This document shows positions 24,361-34,858 of a stretch of 64,000 bases of DNA, piece by piece; positions within the stretch are counted from its first letter, which is position 1; each line of letters starts with the position of its first letter. The translations under genes were made by a program, and so were the position numbers. Below the pieces are notes generated by a model. The model was not told the origin of the DNA. It saw nothing but the letters and a program-made list of their open reading frames with translations, and did not search any database. The DNA is taken from assembly GCA_036936605.1 (NCBI GenBank), contig JAUPFV010000004.1, forward strand, positions 286,358,009 to 286,422,008, written 5' to 3'. Source of the DNA: Limnanthes douglasii subsp. nivea (lineage: Eukaryota > Streptophyta > Magnoliopsida > Brassicales > Limnanthaceae).

Positions 24361-24700
24361 CATGATCATCCTAACACATTATTAATTCCCGTGACATAGA
24401 TCTACTTGTTGTTAATAGATCGGTAGGAGTATTGTTCCGATAAATAACTCTTCAATAGAGTTCATTATTATCTGAACTGATTAGTTAAACCATATCTATT
24501 TGAATTACCGGTCTCAATTCGGGAGGAAGAACCGGTAAGAGACATAAAACCATCCATTCAGGTTCTATATTTGTTCGAATAAAATGCTTAGCTAATTCCA
24601 TACGTCTAACTAAAAAATCTTTTCTTCTTCCTATTTTACGATCTTCCCATTCATTTCCCATGAGACCTCCTTCTCGTAATTCTTTCCATTCTAACAAAAA
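24361..24700 (-). pseudogene. rpoC1: Nuclear plastid DNA (NUPT): rpoC1 fragment (copy 2)
   Basis: 24,697-24,485 on the minus strand is an open 70-codon frame beginning [20 protein letters not shown] and running through the rpoC1 segment [20 protein letters not shown] to PVIQID. The continuation to about 24,361 covers the [10 protein letters not shown] region with a few changes. It sits at the same place in the Copia element as the copy 1 fragment, so one plastid insertion was duplicated. Confidence 0.9.
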
Positions 24701-24721
24701 AAAATCTATAATAATATATTT

Positions 24722-25805
24722 TTATTGGTATACAATTACCATTGTCGACAAATAAATGCTCAATGAAATGAGAGACTTGATTTTACCTAGATCGTATGTT
24801 ATATGAGCCACTTCTCCCAAGTCCATGTACCATTTATGATCTTGAAAATTGAGTTGCATGTTTGGAAAGGTTGTATCAATGTGAGTTAAACCAATGAATC
24901 TGCAGTTGGGTGCGTTGAATATGATACTGACAAAATTTTTGTTGTATTTATTGGGCCTGATAGGAAATATGGGTTGAAACCATCTAACACGGTGCATATT
25001 TGTTTTTCGGTCCATACCATTGTTGCGAAGGATATGGGCATGGATGTGAGCTTCACCAAGACCCATTGTTGTTGTAATGTTTGGAAGGATAGTGGTTTTG
25101 AGTAGATTGTCGACCACTCCCCCTTCCCACAATTTTAGTTTTCTCTCAAATGATTTCCACGTCCACGACCATAGGATCGATTCAAATCCTAAGGCATGTG
25201 ATAATATTGTGTTGGACTGGTTGTGGTGTTTTGAGTAATCGATAAACGTATTGGTGGTAACAATAAGAACCGTATAACTAGAGTTTTGACGGGCTTGTTG
25301 ACAATGATGCTCAAGTTGGAGCATGTTCCTAGTCTTCTCCCATGTGAATGAGCTTTGATTTATAAACATAAAAACCGTTTCAAACTCGCTTGGAAGCCCT
25401 CAAATGAGCTGCAACACTAAACGAGACTTACTTATCATATTACCAATATCTCCCAATTGATCTGTGATGTCCTCAATTTTTGGCAATATTTATCCATTGA
25501 TCAATATCTTGATTATTTTAGTTTTTCCAATTTTTTTTTCTAGAAAGCTGTTCATAAACCTTTATTGGTAAAGATTTTCATTTTTAACTATGTAGGATAG
25601 CATTATTCTCTACACTACGTGCTAATAAATTACGGGATACAGTGTTGGAAATCCGCGTTAAAAAATCAATTTTGCCACATCGAACGTTACCCTCGTCGTT
25701 ATGATTGGAGGCTGAGCTCCATCTATATGATTCTGTACTTTCTTCGCCTTAACATAAAATCAAAACAATTGGATCCGGTATAAATATGTTTGCTCCATCG
25801 AATTG
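24722..25805 (-). pseudogene. Ty1/Copia gag and protease relic (copy 2)
   Basis: A 215-codon frame (25,369-24,722, minus strand) joins the gag C-terminal region (FINQSSF, QQARQNSS) to the protease motif region (NFQDHKWYMDLGEVAHITYD). Upstream, 25,480-25,370 encodes the UBN2 gag core (LGDIGNM, SRLVLQLI, GLPSEF) up to an in-frame stop. Protease has DLG in place of the catalytic DSG, as in copy 1, so that change predates duplication. No 5' LTR could be matched beyond 25,805. Confidence 0.78.
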
Positions 25806-26254
25806 TCGCGTGGGGGTTTCTGACTCGGCCGTCAATCCTCTGTTAGGTTGATGAAATTGTACTATACTTACTGATAAGGTCGATTGCCAGTGCCACTACA
25901 AAATCAATCATGTACATAAAACTAGATGAAACGAAAACAAGTAAGACATAAAGCAAACCATTACACGAAACGAAATGAAATATATAAAGCAGAAAGGACT
26001 AAAGCAAACAATGTACACTACACTATCCTGAATCATCTAAAGTTGTTTACTTTCATATCTAAAACGAATAAGCAACCCAATCATCTAACCCTCTTTTGCT
26101 CTTTTCATTTCCACTACTAAATCCACTCTCTTTTTCAACAATAGTAAATAAAACCTATCTCGTCATATTACTTAACCAACAAGGAAAAAAACCCTACATA
26201 AACCCTACATATCTCACTCAATATCAACTCATTCATACAACTAAGACAGGAAAC
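25806..26254 (+). promoter_or_regulatory. 5' flank and probable 5' untranslated region of the DUF1262 gene
   Basis: This is unique sequence between the right edge of the duplication and the DUF1262 start codon. It is AT-rich and pyrimidine-rich near 26,080-26,130. Transcription probably starts in this interval. I cannot identify a definite TATA box or known element. Confidence 0.4.
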
Positions 26255-29200
26255 ATGTACGTGACAAGGCCACTGTCTCTATACCGAAATTCCCCGGCCA
26301 GTCTTTCGGCCGAACCACCAGAAGGTCCGTACACAGGTGTTTTAGTAATAACAGATGAAGAAGCCGAGGTCGAGGACTCGTACTGTTTCGGTCTGTGCAA
26401 GAGGAGGAGTGTTAAGAGGCTACCGTTTCCTTCGGACAAGAAGCTAGGAGTTACTCATTTGTCGGATTATAGAGAAACGTCGGTGACTAAGGTTTTGTTT
26501 ATACCTGTTATTGATCAACCTTTGGCTGCCAATAGGTATTATGTTGTTGCAGCTAAAGGCAGAAGAAAAGGGTACGTATCTTCTTGTAATCATCAGCTTA
26601 CCTTTGCTTTTGTTTGAAATTTCACATTAATATTCATTAAATTTAATAGATATGCAGAATGAGTCGTCCTATACTAAAATACTTTAAAAACAAATACTAA
26701 TTTTAGACTTAAGAGCCGATAATTGGGGATCAGTCCGATAAAATCCGTCTGAGATCAATTCCATAATATTCGAATCGAAATTTGAATCCGGATCATTAGT
26801 GGTCTGAATGCATAAAACCAATAAAAATCTGATTTAGTATAATATAATTCTAATCTTAATTTATAAAACATAAATATATTATCAAATCATATATCTAATA
26901 AACTATATATTCAATTATAAAAGCTAAAAAATTGTGAAAAGTATCTTTATATTGAGTAAAATGTTAATATAGAAATAAATGAAGAAGTAAAGTGGAGTGG
27001 TTTAGCTTATTCTATCATTCCATTCTATCAATCCATCTTTTTTTTAAATGATAATTATTGTTTTAAAAGTTATCTGGTGCAGATGGAACCGATTAAATAA
27101 ACGATTATTTTATATGATCGTAAATTTTTTGTATACTGCTTGGATTTTTGTAACAACAAACTATTTTTTACTAAATGCATTCCGTTTAAAATGTTTCATA
27201 TATATATTAAATTTAAATGAAAGATTCAAACTATATTTTAAAAAGTATGGATTTTAGTTAAGTTTGATAACTCATTAGAGACCGTTTCAGTTGAATTTTT
27301 TTAAATTGAAAAGACAGTAATTTAGAGAGTCATAAATTACTCATTAAGGTCGGTAATCGTTTTTTTGTCTCCATATACCCAATAGATAGGTTCGATGAAT
27401 GTAAAATCGATTTGTAACCGGTCCAAAGATGTAAACATAGTTTGTTGAACTCGGTTCCTTTCACTTTTGTTTTTGTGTTACAAAAAAATTGTGTATTTTT
27501 TTATTTTTTTTCTCACGTCAAGTCCGTTTAGTAGTGTTGGAAGCCATTTGCTTGCTGAAATCCATTAACAATTTGTGTGTTTTACTTTACTATTGTTTTT
27601 GTGTTTTTTTTATCTGATTACAAATGAACTATATATATTTTTAATTTTTTTTACCTCAAATTAGTTTAGAAGCCTTGCGAACAAACATTATGTATTTATC
27701 TAACAAATTTATCATGCAAAGACAATAACTTCACACTTATCCTCTGTAAAACTTTTCGTTTTATCGAATTTTATTTATTTATTTTTATTTATTTATTTCC
27801 AATTCGGGTATTTCAAAATATTCCGAACGAACCTCATGTTATTATAATTAGATGTACGATATATATTATATTTGATAAGGAATGCTCATGAATATTGACT
27901 AATATTGATAATAATCAAATATATCAATATAAATATGCGATCATTTATCTAAAATAAAATTTCGAAAATCGTAACATGGTCCAATAAAATAGCATACTTT
28001 TTTTTTTGTAAAAGATCGATTAAACAAAATTAAATTTTCATTTTCAAGCTCTTTTTACATCTCGCAATGTCCGGAATTGGCGACATGAACCTCTATATTT
28101 ATACGCAGAAAAGCATGGGTATGTTCAAAAGCGACAGACAAATGCATGTGTTGTTTCACAAGCTACATAAATGACAAATCACCTAAGCCACTTAATCACA
28201 CAAACGTTTACCAACACTTTAAGATCAACCGTCATCACAATCACACATTCTTCGCGAAATCGATAGCTCAGGATGGTATTCCTCCGAAATTTCTAAGGAC
28301 TAAAGGCTGGGAAATTCGTAGCTCCAGACTTTATAGATCAAAACTTAAAGAAGCTCTGGGTCTTGACACTTCTCTTCGACCTTGCCTTCCGGATTTCAAC
28401 TTCCCTGTCTCACGGAAAAGCTCCGGTTTGGTTGTTGTCGGAGAGTGGTACTGTCCGTTTATGTTTGTCAAAGAGAGTTGTAGAGGACTCAAGAGCCAAA
28501 TGAAGAAATCAACTTTCTATAAGGTAATGATGATACCATATAATTATTCTCAACAAATAAATCTAATATTTTTTGGTATAATTTTTTTATTTTAAAACTA
28601 TTGGGAAGGGTTGATTTCGATAAATTGATTCATTAACGATCGGGAATTAACGACTCAATTTATCAAAATCGACTAATAAAATTTTTTCTAACGTATTGAA
28701 GTAAAAATAATTAAAAAAAAAACGATTTTAAACAATAATTAGTCTTTTAACTAACCACTTTCGTAATAGATGTTTAAACTAGGAAATAATCTTCTGGACG
28801 ATTCCGTTTTCTCTCATTTAGTTTTTCGATTTTAAAATCATTAGTAAGGGTCCATTAGTTATTCTATTATTTGTTAGTTCTTCGACTTTAAAGTCATCTG
28901 TGAGGTTTTATAGACTTTGTAAAATCTATATATTTAGTTCATGGTAAAAGGTTTTGTCTTAGATTCAAGTCTAAAAACCCCGGTGATTTTAAAGTCAAAG
29001 GACTAAATAAATGAAAACAAGATAGTCGAATGATCTTCACCGATGATTTTAAAGTCAAATCACTTTCGTGACAAATAATATCTCTACTAAAAAAACGTCT
29101 GATTTTAGTCACTTTACTATCCATTTTCGTGACATATAGTTTATCGACTAAAAAACGTCTGATTTTATTCTTTTTACTATCCTTTTCCGTGACATATAGT

Positions 29201-30077
29201 TTATCGACTAAAAAACGTACGATTTTATTTTCTTTACTATCTATTTTTGTAACATATAGTTTATAGACTAAAAAACGTCCGATTTTATTCTCTTACTATT
29301 TATTTTTGTGACATAGTTTTTCGACTAAAAATAGTATGGTTTTAGTTTTTGACTACTCATTTTGAATATTTATTTTAGAAGATTAACTTTTTCAAAAATA
29401 GATAGTAAACTACTTACTTTATTAGAAATCAACCACGAAAATATATAATCCATCCAAATGGAACAAACTTTATGCAAAATAGATAATAAAAAAACCTAAA
29501 ACCAGACATTTTAAACCCAAAACCATGTCTACATAATTCACTAATACTCTTCTAAGCTCAAAAGAGACCATCATTAGAAGGTCAATGACCGAATTAAGAG
29601 TGCAACTCTATGATGGTTCACAAACAGATAACGCTAGAGCAATCATGGGAGCAAATACATTACTGCGAAAACATCGAGACAAACACAATAAACATGATTA
29701 CAATCGTGGAAAAGGAAACCAACTCCGTTTTCGGGATGAAAGCAGCGAAAGAGAAGAGTACAAGAAGTGGCGGGTTTTACTGGTTCAGGCCAATTTACAT
29801 CCATGGAAGAGGAAACCGGAGAAGAGGAAACAGATTCAGTTTGGGGTTGAGTTATGCAGTGGTGGAGAAAATGAGGTGGGTGATGGAGGAAGGAGGGTGG
29901 GTTGGAGGAGGAGCCAGTAGAGTCAAGGTGGAGAGAATGGAAGAGCGAGCCAATGGAGAGAAGAGGTTTGGTTGTTATGTTTTGATGGAGAGTTTTGTTA
30001 TGAGGAGATTAGATGGGACTTTGCTGCTCAAGTGTGATTTCAGGCATGTCGATAAGATTAGATGTAAATGGGAGTGA
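26255..30077 (+). CDS. DUF1262 family protein
   Basis: Three exons, 26255-26571, 28109-28523 and 29628-30077, join in phase to 1182 nt and encode 393 residues, normal for this plant-specific family. The start is fixed by the family's N-terminal signature MYVTRPLSLYR. Further family segments are PPEGPYTGVLVITDEEAE, CFGLCK, LPFPSDKKL, QPLAANRYYVV, FFAKSIAQDGIPPKFLR, RPCLPDFNFPVS, VVVGEWYCPFMFVKE, TLEQSWEQI, FGCYVLMESFVMRR and the C-terminal DFRHVDKIRCKWE. Biochemical function is unknown. No signal peptide or membrane segment is obvious. No lesions are seen. Introns are large (1537 and 1104 bp); intron 2 holds a 60-bp minisatellite. Confidence 0.95.
27769..27798. repeat. Interrupted (TTTA)n microsatellite in DUF1262 intron 1
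   Basis: This is a run of TTTA/TTTAT units in an otherwise AT-rich intron (26,572-28,108). I see no gene or transposon termini elsewhere in that intron. Confidence 0.7.
29061..29340. repeat. 60-bp minisatellite in DUF1262 intron 2
   Basis: Four to five tandem units of exactly 60 bp, each with the landmarks gattttattc, tactat, tttcgtgacatatagttt, and gactaaaaaacgt. The units at 29,101, 29,161, 29,221 and 29,281 are in register; the last is shortened and more diverged. A weaker unit precedes at 29,041. Confidence 0.9.
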
Positions 30078-30785
30078 TGTTATTTAGACCGAGCTCAATT
30101 TGTCTTGATAAAAATGGTTGTCTTGACCGAACTCATGATTTTTGGTCGCATGCGTTATTCAACCAACTCGGTTATGTTTGGGAGCCCTGGTTCGTATCAT
30201 CGTAATAATAAGTAGATGATAATGTCACTTTAGACCGGAGCTTTGTTGGAAGTGCTTTAGCTTTTGTTCAAGATTGTGAAATTTCAATGTTAAGAATCTC
30301 TATAGAGGTTGTTGCTTTCATGTCGGATATTGTGTATATTATTTTAGTTTGTTAGTCCAATGTTGTAAAGTATGATTATCTCTTTTATTTAAATTTCATT
30401 GTTTTTTAGGGTGAGACATCGATAAAATTCCCAACAACAGAAATTGGGTAGTTTAGATATAAGATCATATTTAACTTTTAATAAATTTATTGATAATTAT
30501 CTAATATCATTTTTTTAACATATTAAGTGTTATATAAACTTAATTACTATATAAACTCAATTTTGACAAGAAGTAATTCCATTAAGTCATGGTTTCATGG
30601 ATCTGTTTAAAATTATTAGAGCAGTCACTCCTTAAAACCCGCTACAAATATAGAGTTAGTTTTTTTTATTTTCTTATTATTTGGGATATTTCTTTTGAGT
30701 CGGTCTCGAAATTTTCTATTTTCCTATTAAAAACTCTATGAATAGGTTTTGAAATTAGCAAAAAGCATTTTTAATTGTTCTGAAG
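30078..30785. other. DUF1262 3' region and intergenic DNA
   Basis: This is AT-rich sequence with no credible gene. The 3' untranslated region of the DUF1262 gene presumably occupies the first few hundred bases. Confidence 0.5.
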
Positions 30786-31082
30786 TACTCTTTCCGTCCA
30801 AATTTATTTGTCGTTCTAGAGAAAGTAAATTGTCCTAATGTATTTGTGGATTTCAAGCTTACATTAATTTGATGATTTACTATATTAATTTGATGATTTA
30901 CTATATAGTCATTCGCCATTTAATTATTCAATTAAGTTTTGTACATAGTCCTTATTAAAAGGGAAGGTTATTTATAAAAAATAAAACAATTTTTATAATT
31001 TCAAGAACAATAATTACATTTATTAAATAACGTGCCAACACCTTAAACACCTTAAACGACAAACAAATTGGGATAGAGAGTA
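30786..31082. mobile_element. Stowaway-type MITE (Tc1/mariner derived)
   Basis: The left end is TA then CTCTTTCCGTCCAAATTTAT (from 30,786). The right end, reverse complemented, is TA then CTCTATCCCAATTTGTTTG and CGTTT (to 31,082). The terminal inverted repeats of about 25-30 bp match the CTCCCTCCGT-type Stowaway consensus. A TA dinucleotide flanks each end as expected for the TA target duplication. The element is 293 bp with no coding capacity. Confidence 0.85.
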
Positions 31083-32289
31083 TTAAAATAGACAAAGCTT
31101 AGACAACATTGAGAGCTATATTGGAATTGGTATCCAAAAAGTATTATCAAACCACATATTTAAATTAGTTCACATTCTGTGAAGTTAGTTGTTACAACAT
31201 GTCAATTCCAGGAATGACCGATACGTTTTTTTACCTCGGGCAGTGAGATCGTACATGGAAGACAAAAAATCCCAACTTATTCGGTTTTAGGAAAAGCTTA
31301 ATTGGAAGAATAAATATTGTGGTTCGAGTCCCAAACACGACACGATAAGCTGAGAAGGAGACATAAACCTCAACACCTATTAAGGATGTTGTGTCAGCTG
31401 GGCGATCCAAAGTTCGATCACCGACGAGACACTAGAGGACAACGCATACACGATTGGTGAGCTTTACAGTCCGGTTCATCAAAATAATTTTTTCGGACGA
31501 GATTTTCGGGTGAATGAACAATATTTGTCAATTTAAAAAAGTCATGATAAAAATATTTCATCATTTAACGAATGATGATGCTGCCAAAAAAATTACGAGT
31601 GTACGCAAACTCTTAGGTATCAGAGGGATCAGAGGAAGGACCGACATGGATCCCATGGTGAGCTGGGAAGTTTTGGATGAGATTTCCAGAGGAAAGTTTG
31701 GGCACCCTAATCAAACCTTTCTCACCATTGGAGGAAGCAACGAGAAGGCCTCACCAATCACGAATCATGAGTTGCGCTACCACATTTGAGGTAAAATCTC
31801 GTTCAAAATCCGCACAAAATCGTGACGCAAAGATTCACTTTTGAAGAATGAGCATTTGATTTCGATAGAGGTCGCGTGGTGGATCAGAATTTGGATTGGT
31901 CCCGATCAACGGCATGTACAAAACCTTCCTCACACCATGGTTCAAAAGGTTATATTATCATTTAGTCTCAGAAATTATGGTTTTTGAATTTCTGTGGAGT
32001 TTCGATATTAACAAGCTGGAAAAATACGACGGAAACGAATACCCAAAACGTCATATCGAGCGTTTCGTTATTCAAAATGGCTAACTTTATGGGGTGTGAT
32101 CGTTTAAGGTGTAAAAATATTGTGATACACCACGTCAAAAGTGTGTAGGTATTGTTCGATTAACTAGCATTACAGTGTATTATAGTATTCGAGATGTTTC
32201 GAGCATTCTTTAAACATTGATTCAATAAAAGTGGAATAATAAAACTTCACGGTGACCACTTAATACTTTGTATGCAACGTAACGGGAAA
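31083..32289 (+). pseudogene. Retroelement scrap with Gypsy gag-like segment
   Basis: Two short frames (31,514-31,789 and 31,896-32,084) lie here. The second contains NKLEKYDGNEYPKRHIERFV, which resembles the gag segment MEKYDGSRDPDNHLEQFKNF of the Gypsy element at 40.8 kb. The first is not recognised. A tRNA-like B box (ggttcgagtccc) occurs at 31,321-31,332. The stretch looks like eroded retroelement DNA upstream of, and perhaps joined to, the LINE relic. Confidence 0.4.
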
Positions 32290-34220
32290 AATTGAGGCAG
32301 TACAAATAAATCTTTATGCATACCGAAGATGAACTCAAATAACACCGATGACGAGATACAAAAATCCTTATTCAGTATCGATAATAATAAGGCGCTCAGA
32401 CCCGATGGTTACATCGCTAGTTTTTAAATATTTTTGAACCACTATTGTCCCCGAGTTATGGAAGGATGTCAATAACTTATTATGTTATAATCATATAAAT
32501 CCTTCCTGAAATAAGACCTTTATTGCTCTCATCCCTAAAATAAATAATCCAATCTCTCTTTCCAACTTTAGACCTACTCTTTATTGCAATATTATTTATA
32601 AAGTCATCTCAATCGGACTTCATCCCTGGTCGTAGTATTTACGACAACATCCTTCTCACTTAAGACCTTCTGTACATATACCATACCAATAAGAAAAGTC
32701 ATCGTGCCACCTTCAATATTAACGTTGATGAAAGATTTAAGAAACATTTGTTGGTGCCTTATCCTTGATGTTCTTTATGTTATAGACTTTCCCACTCGTA
32801 TGATTGGGTGGATCATCAAATCTATTTCAACTCATCTTACTTTATTACCATCAATGAAAACAGGATAAGAGGGCATTGCATCAAGAAGACCCTGTTAGCC
32901 CGTTCATCTTTGTCCTCATTATGTAGGTGCTTCCAAGCATTCTCAGAGAGATAAACCAACATCATTCATTCGGTCTCCACTAGAAATGCTACAAACTCAA
33001 AATTATCAATCTATGCTTTGTGAATGATCTTATGATTTTTTCTCATGCTAATCTTACCTCTAAACCTTGTCAAAAAGGGCCTTGAAGAGGTTGTCAACCT
33101 CTCAGGCCTCCATCTCAACCCTTCCAGGAGTCATATTTAACCGTCACTTTAACATATCTTATATCGGTTTTGAGGAAGACTCCATCCTCATTCGTTATCT
33201 TGACGTCCCTCACATTATTTATTGTCTATTGTATAACAATTCTAGGCCTTTTCCCCACAAAATCACCAAATATATTAGTTCGTGGGCTTCCAAACATCTC
33301 TTGTATGTCGGTAAGCTACAACTCATCAAAGTTGTCATTTTCACCGAATCAGGTGTATTGTTCCTTGGTATTCATCCTCCCCGTCTAGGTCCTGAAAGAG
33401 CTCTCTCAACTATTTGTTAAATTTTTGTGGTCTTGGCCCGAGATGAAATCTCTGATTCTAAAGTCGCTTGGACCAAAACGACATTTCCCTCATCAGAGGG
33501 CGAACTTAAGATCCTAAAATTTAAGGTATGGAATCAAGCGGTCGCCCTTAAACAATTAGATACCATATTGAATAAAAATCATTCATCAATTTGGACTAAA
33601 TGGTTTCTCATAGAGAATGTGAAAGATAAAATCCTTTAGAGTGTCTCATCTGGCTCCTCTATTAGCTGGGGGTGGAGAAAGATTCTTAATTTAAGACCCA
33701 TTACCGTCAAACTCTGTAAGGTTGACATCTTCGACGACTCTTCCACCTCTCTCTAGTACGATGCATGAATCTTTTCTGACTCTTTTGTTGACCGCTTTGG
33801 TCCTAGTATTATACGTTATGCTAGAATGTGCAACAATATCATGGTTTTCGACATCACCAGCAACAAATCCTGAAATTAGACCATTCAGCTCCGCTCAGAC
33901 AGAAGATCGCACCAATCTCATATGCTCGAAATTGGCAAGGCTATTAATTTTCTCCCTCCTCCCCACGATTGAGAGGATGTCAAACTCTGAATACTCAACC
34001 AGAACTGTAACGCATTCAAAATTTTCATTACTTATTATTTTCTCCGACCTTTTGGATCTTAAGTTCATTGGACCAATCTTGTTTGGAACAAACACAATAT
34101 CCCACACTCTTTCATGGTATTGTTGATCATCAAAAAAATTACCACTGAAAAACTTCTGGTTTGGAGTTATCCGACAAACCATAATGTGACTTATGTGGTA
34201 ACTTCCTTGAATCTATTAAC
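32290..34220 (+). pseudogene. L1-type LINE reverse transcriptase relic
   Basis: The pieces stand in normal order but in shifting frames. Near 32,390 is a PDGYIASF block. Then come LIPKINNP near 32,530, PVSPFIFVLIM near 32,890 (family QGDP.SP.LF), and CFVNDLMIFSHA near 33,020 (active site FADD changed to FVND). 33,067-33,420 holds GFEEDS, RYLDVP, ISSWASKHLLYVGKLQLIK, the thumb region. ISWGWRKILNLRP near 33,665 and VWSYPTN near 34,160 belong to the RNase H-like/zf-RVT tail. Stops and the active-site change show it is dead. Endonuclease and ORF1 are not recognisable. Confidence 0.75.
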
Positions 34221-34858
34221 CATATTTTGGTGGTTTGTCTTTTTTTCCAACAAATTTAGGATACTAGTTGCAAAATGTTCAAATTCTATAACTTGATCTT
34301 CAACTGACCCACCTTTTTGCATATGGCGAGTGTTTGGAACCTTTCATCCACCGAAGACGTGGTTGTACAGTAGTAAAATGAACTCTAAAATCTTTTAAAA
34401 CTCATACCAATAAAATCTATCTCGTTGTATCCTTTTGAACTTCCGTTAGAAATCTTACAACACAAACTTTTTTTTAACGGTGATAAAATATTACTAAGTT
34501 TCTATTATTGTTATTTTTCATCACAAATTTTCCATCCCTTTTCAGACGGTACTTGCACGCGGATCGGATGGCTTAGAACTAAATGACCCGCCTTCATCTT
34601 TGCCTCGGTTTACTTTCACTTGCTTGTATCATGTATGGATGGAGCGGACATCATTTCTTGTTTCTGTCTTATTTAAGTTGGGTACGTGTCTTTATCTTGC
34701 TTTAATTGTCAGGCCACGTGTATAACCTACCACGGAATTCGATTCATGAACTCTCCGTTGACTTTTGATAGTACCGAAACGAAATTCAAAATAGAACCAA
34801 ATCTGGAAGCCCTCCCTAACACCTGATAACCTCCATACCAACAATCAACAGACAAGAA
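34221..34858 (+). promoter_or_regulatory. LINE tail and 5' flank of the tryptophan synthase gene
   Basis: No gene is seen. The last 200-300 bases before 34,859 should hold the promoter and 5' leader of the downstream gene. No motif can be assigned with confidence. Confidence 0.35.

Larger units (their letters stand above)
18941..25805. repeat. Tandem segmental duplication, copy 2
   Basis: It begins inside Copia RNase H immediately after copy 1 gag and ends at 25,805 within Copia gag sequence, where copy 1 ends too. It keeps two stretches deleted in copy 1: about 235 bp near 19,660-19,960 and about 190 bp near 21,855-22,040. Similarity is uneven. The last kilobase is almost identical between copies, while the first kilobase and the middle show clearly more differences. 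Confidence 0.92.

Noticed and set aside
31310..31450. SINE or tRNA pseudogene
   Set aside because: A B-box-like ggttcgagtccc is present, but no convincing A box or related copy was found in the window.
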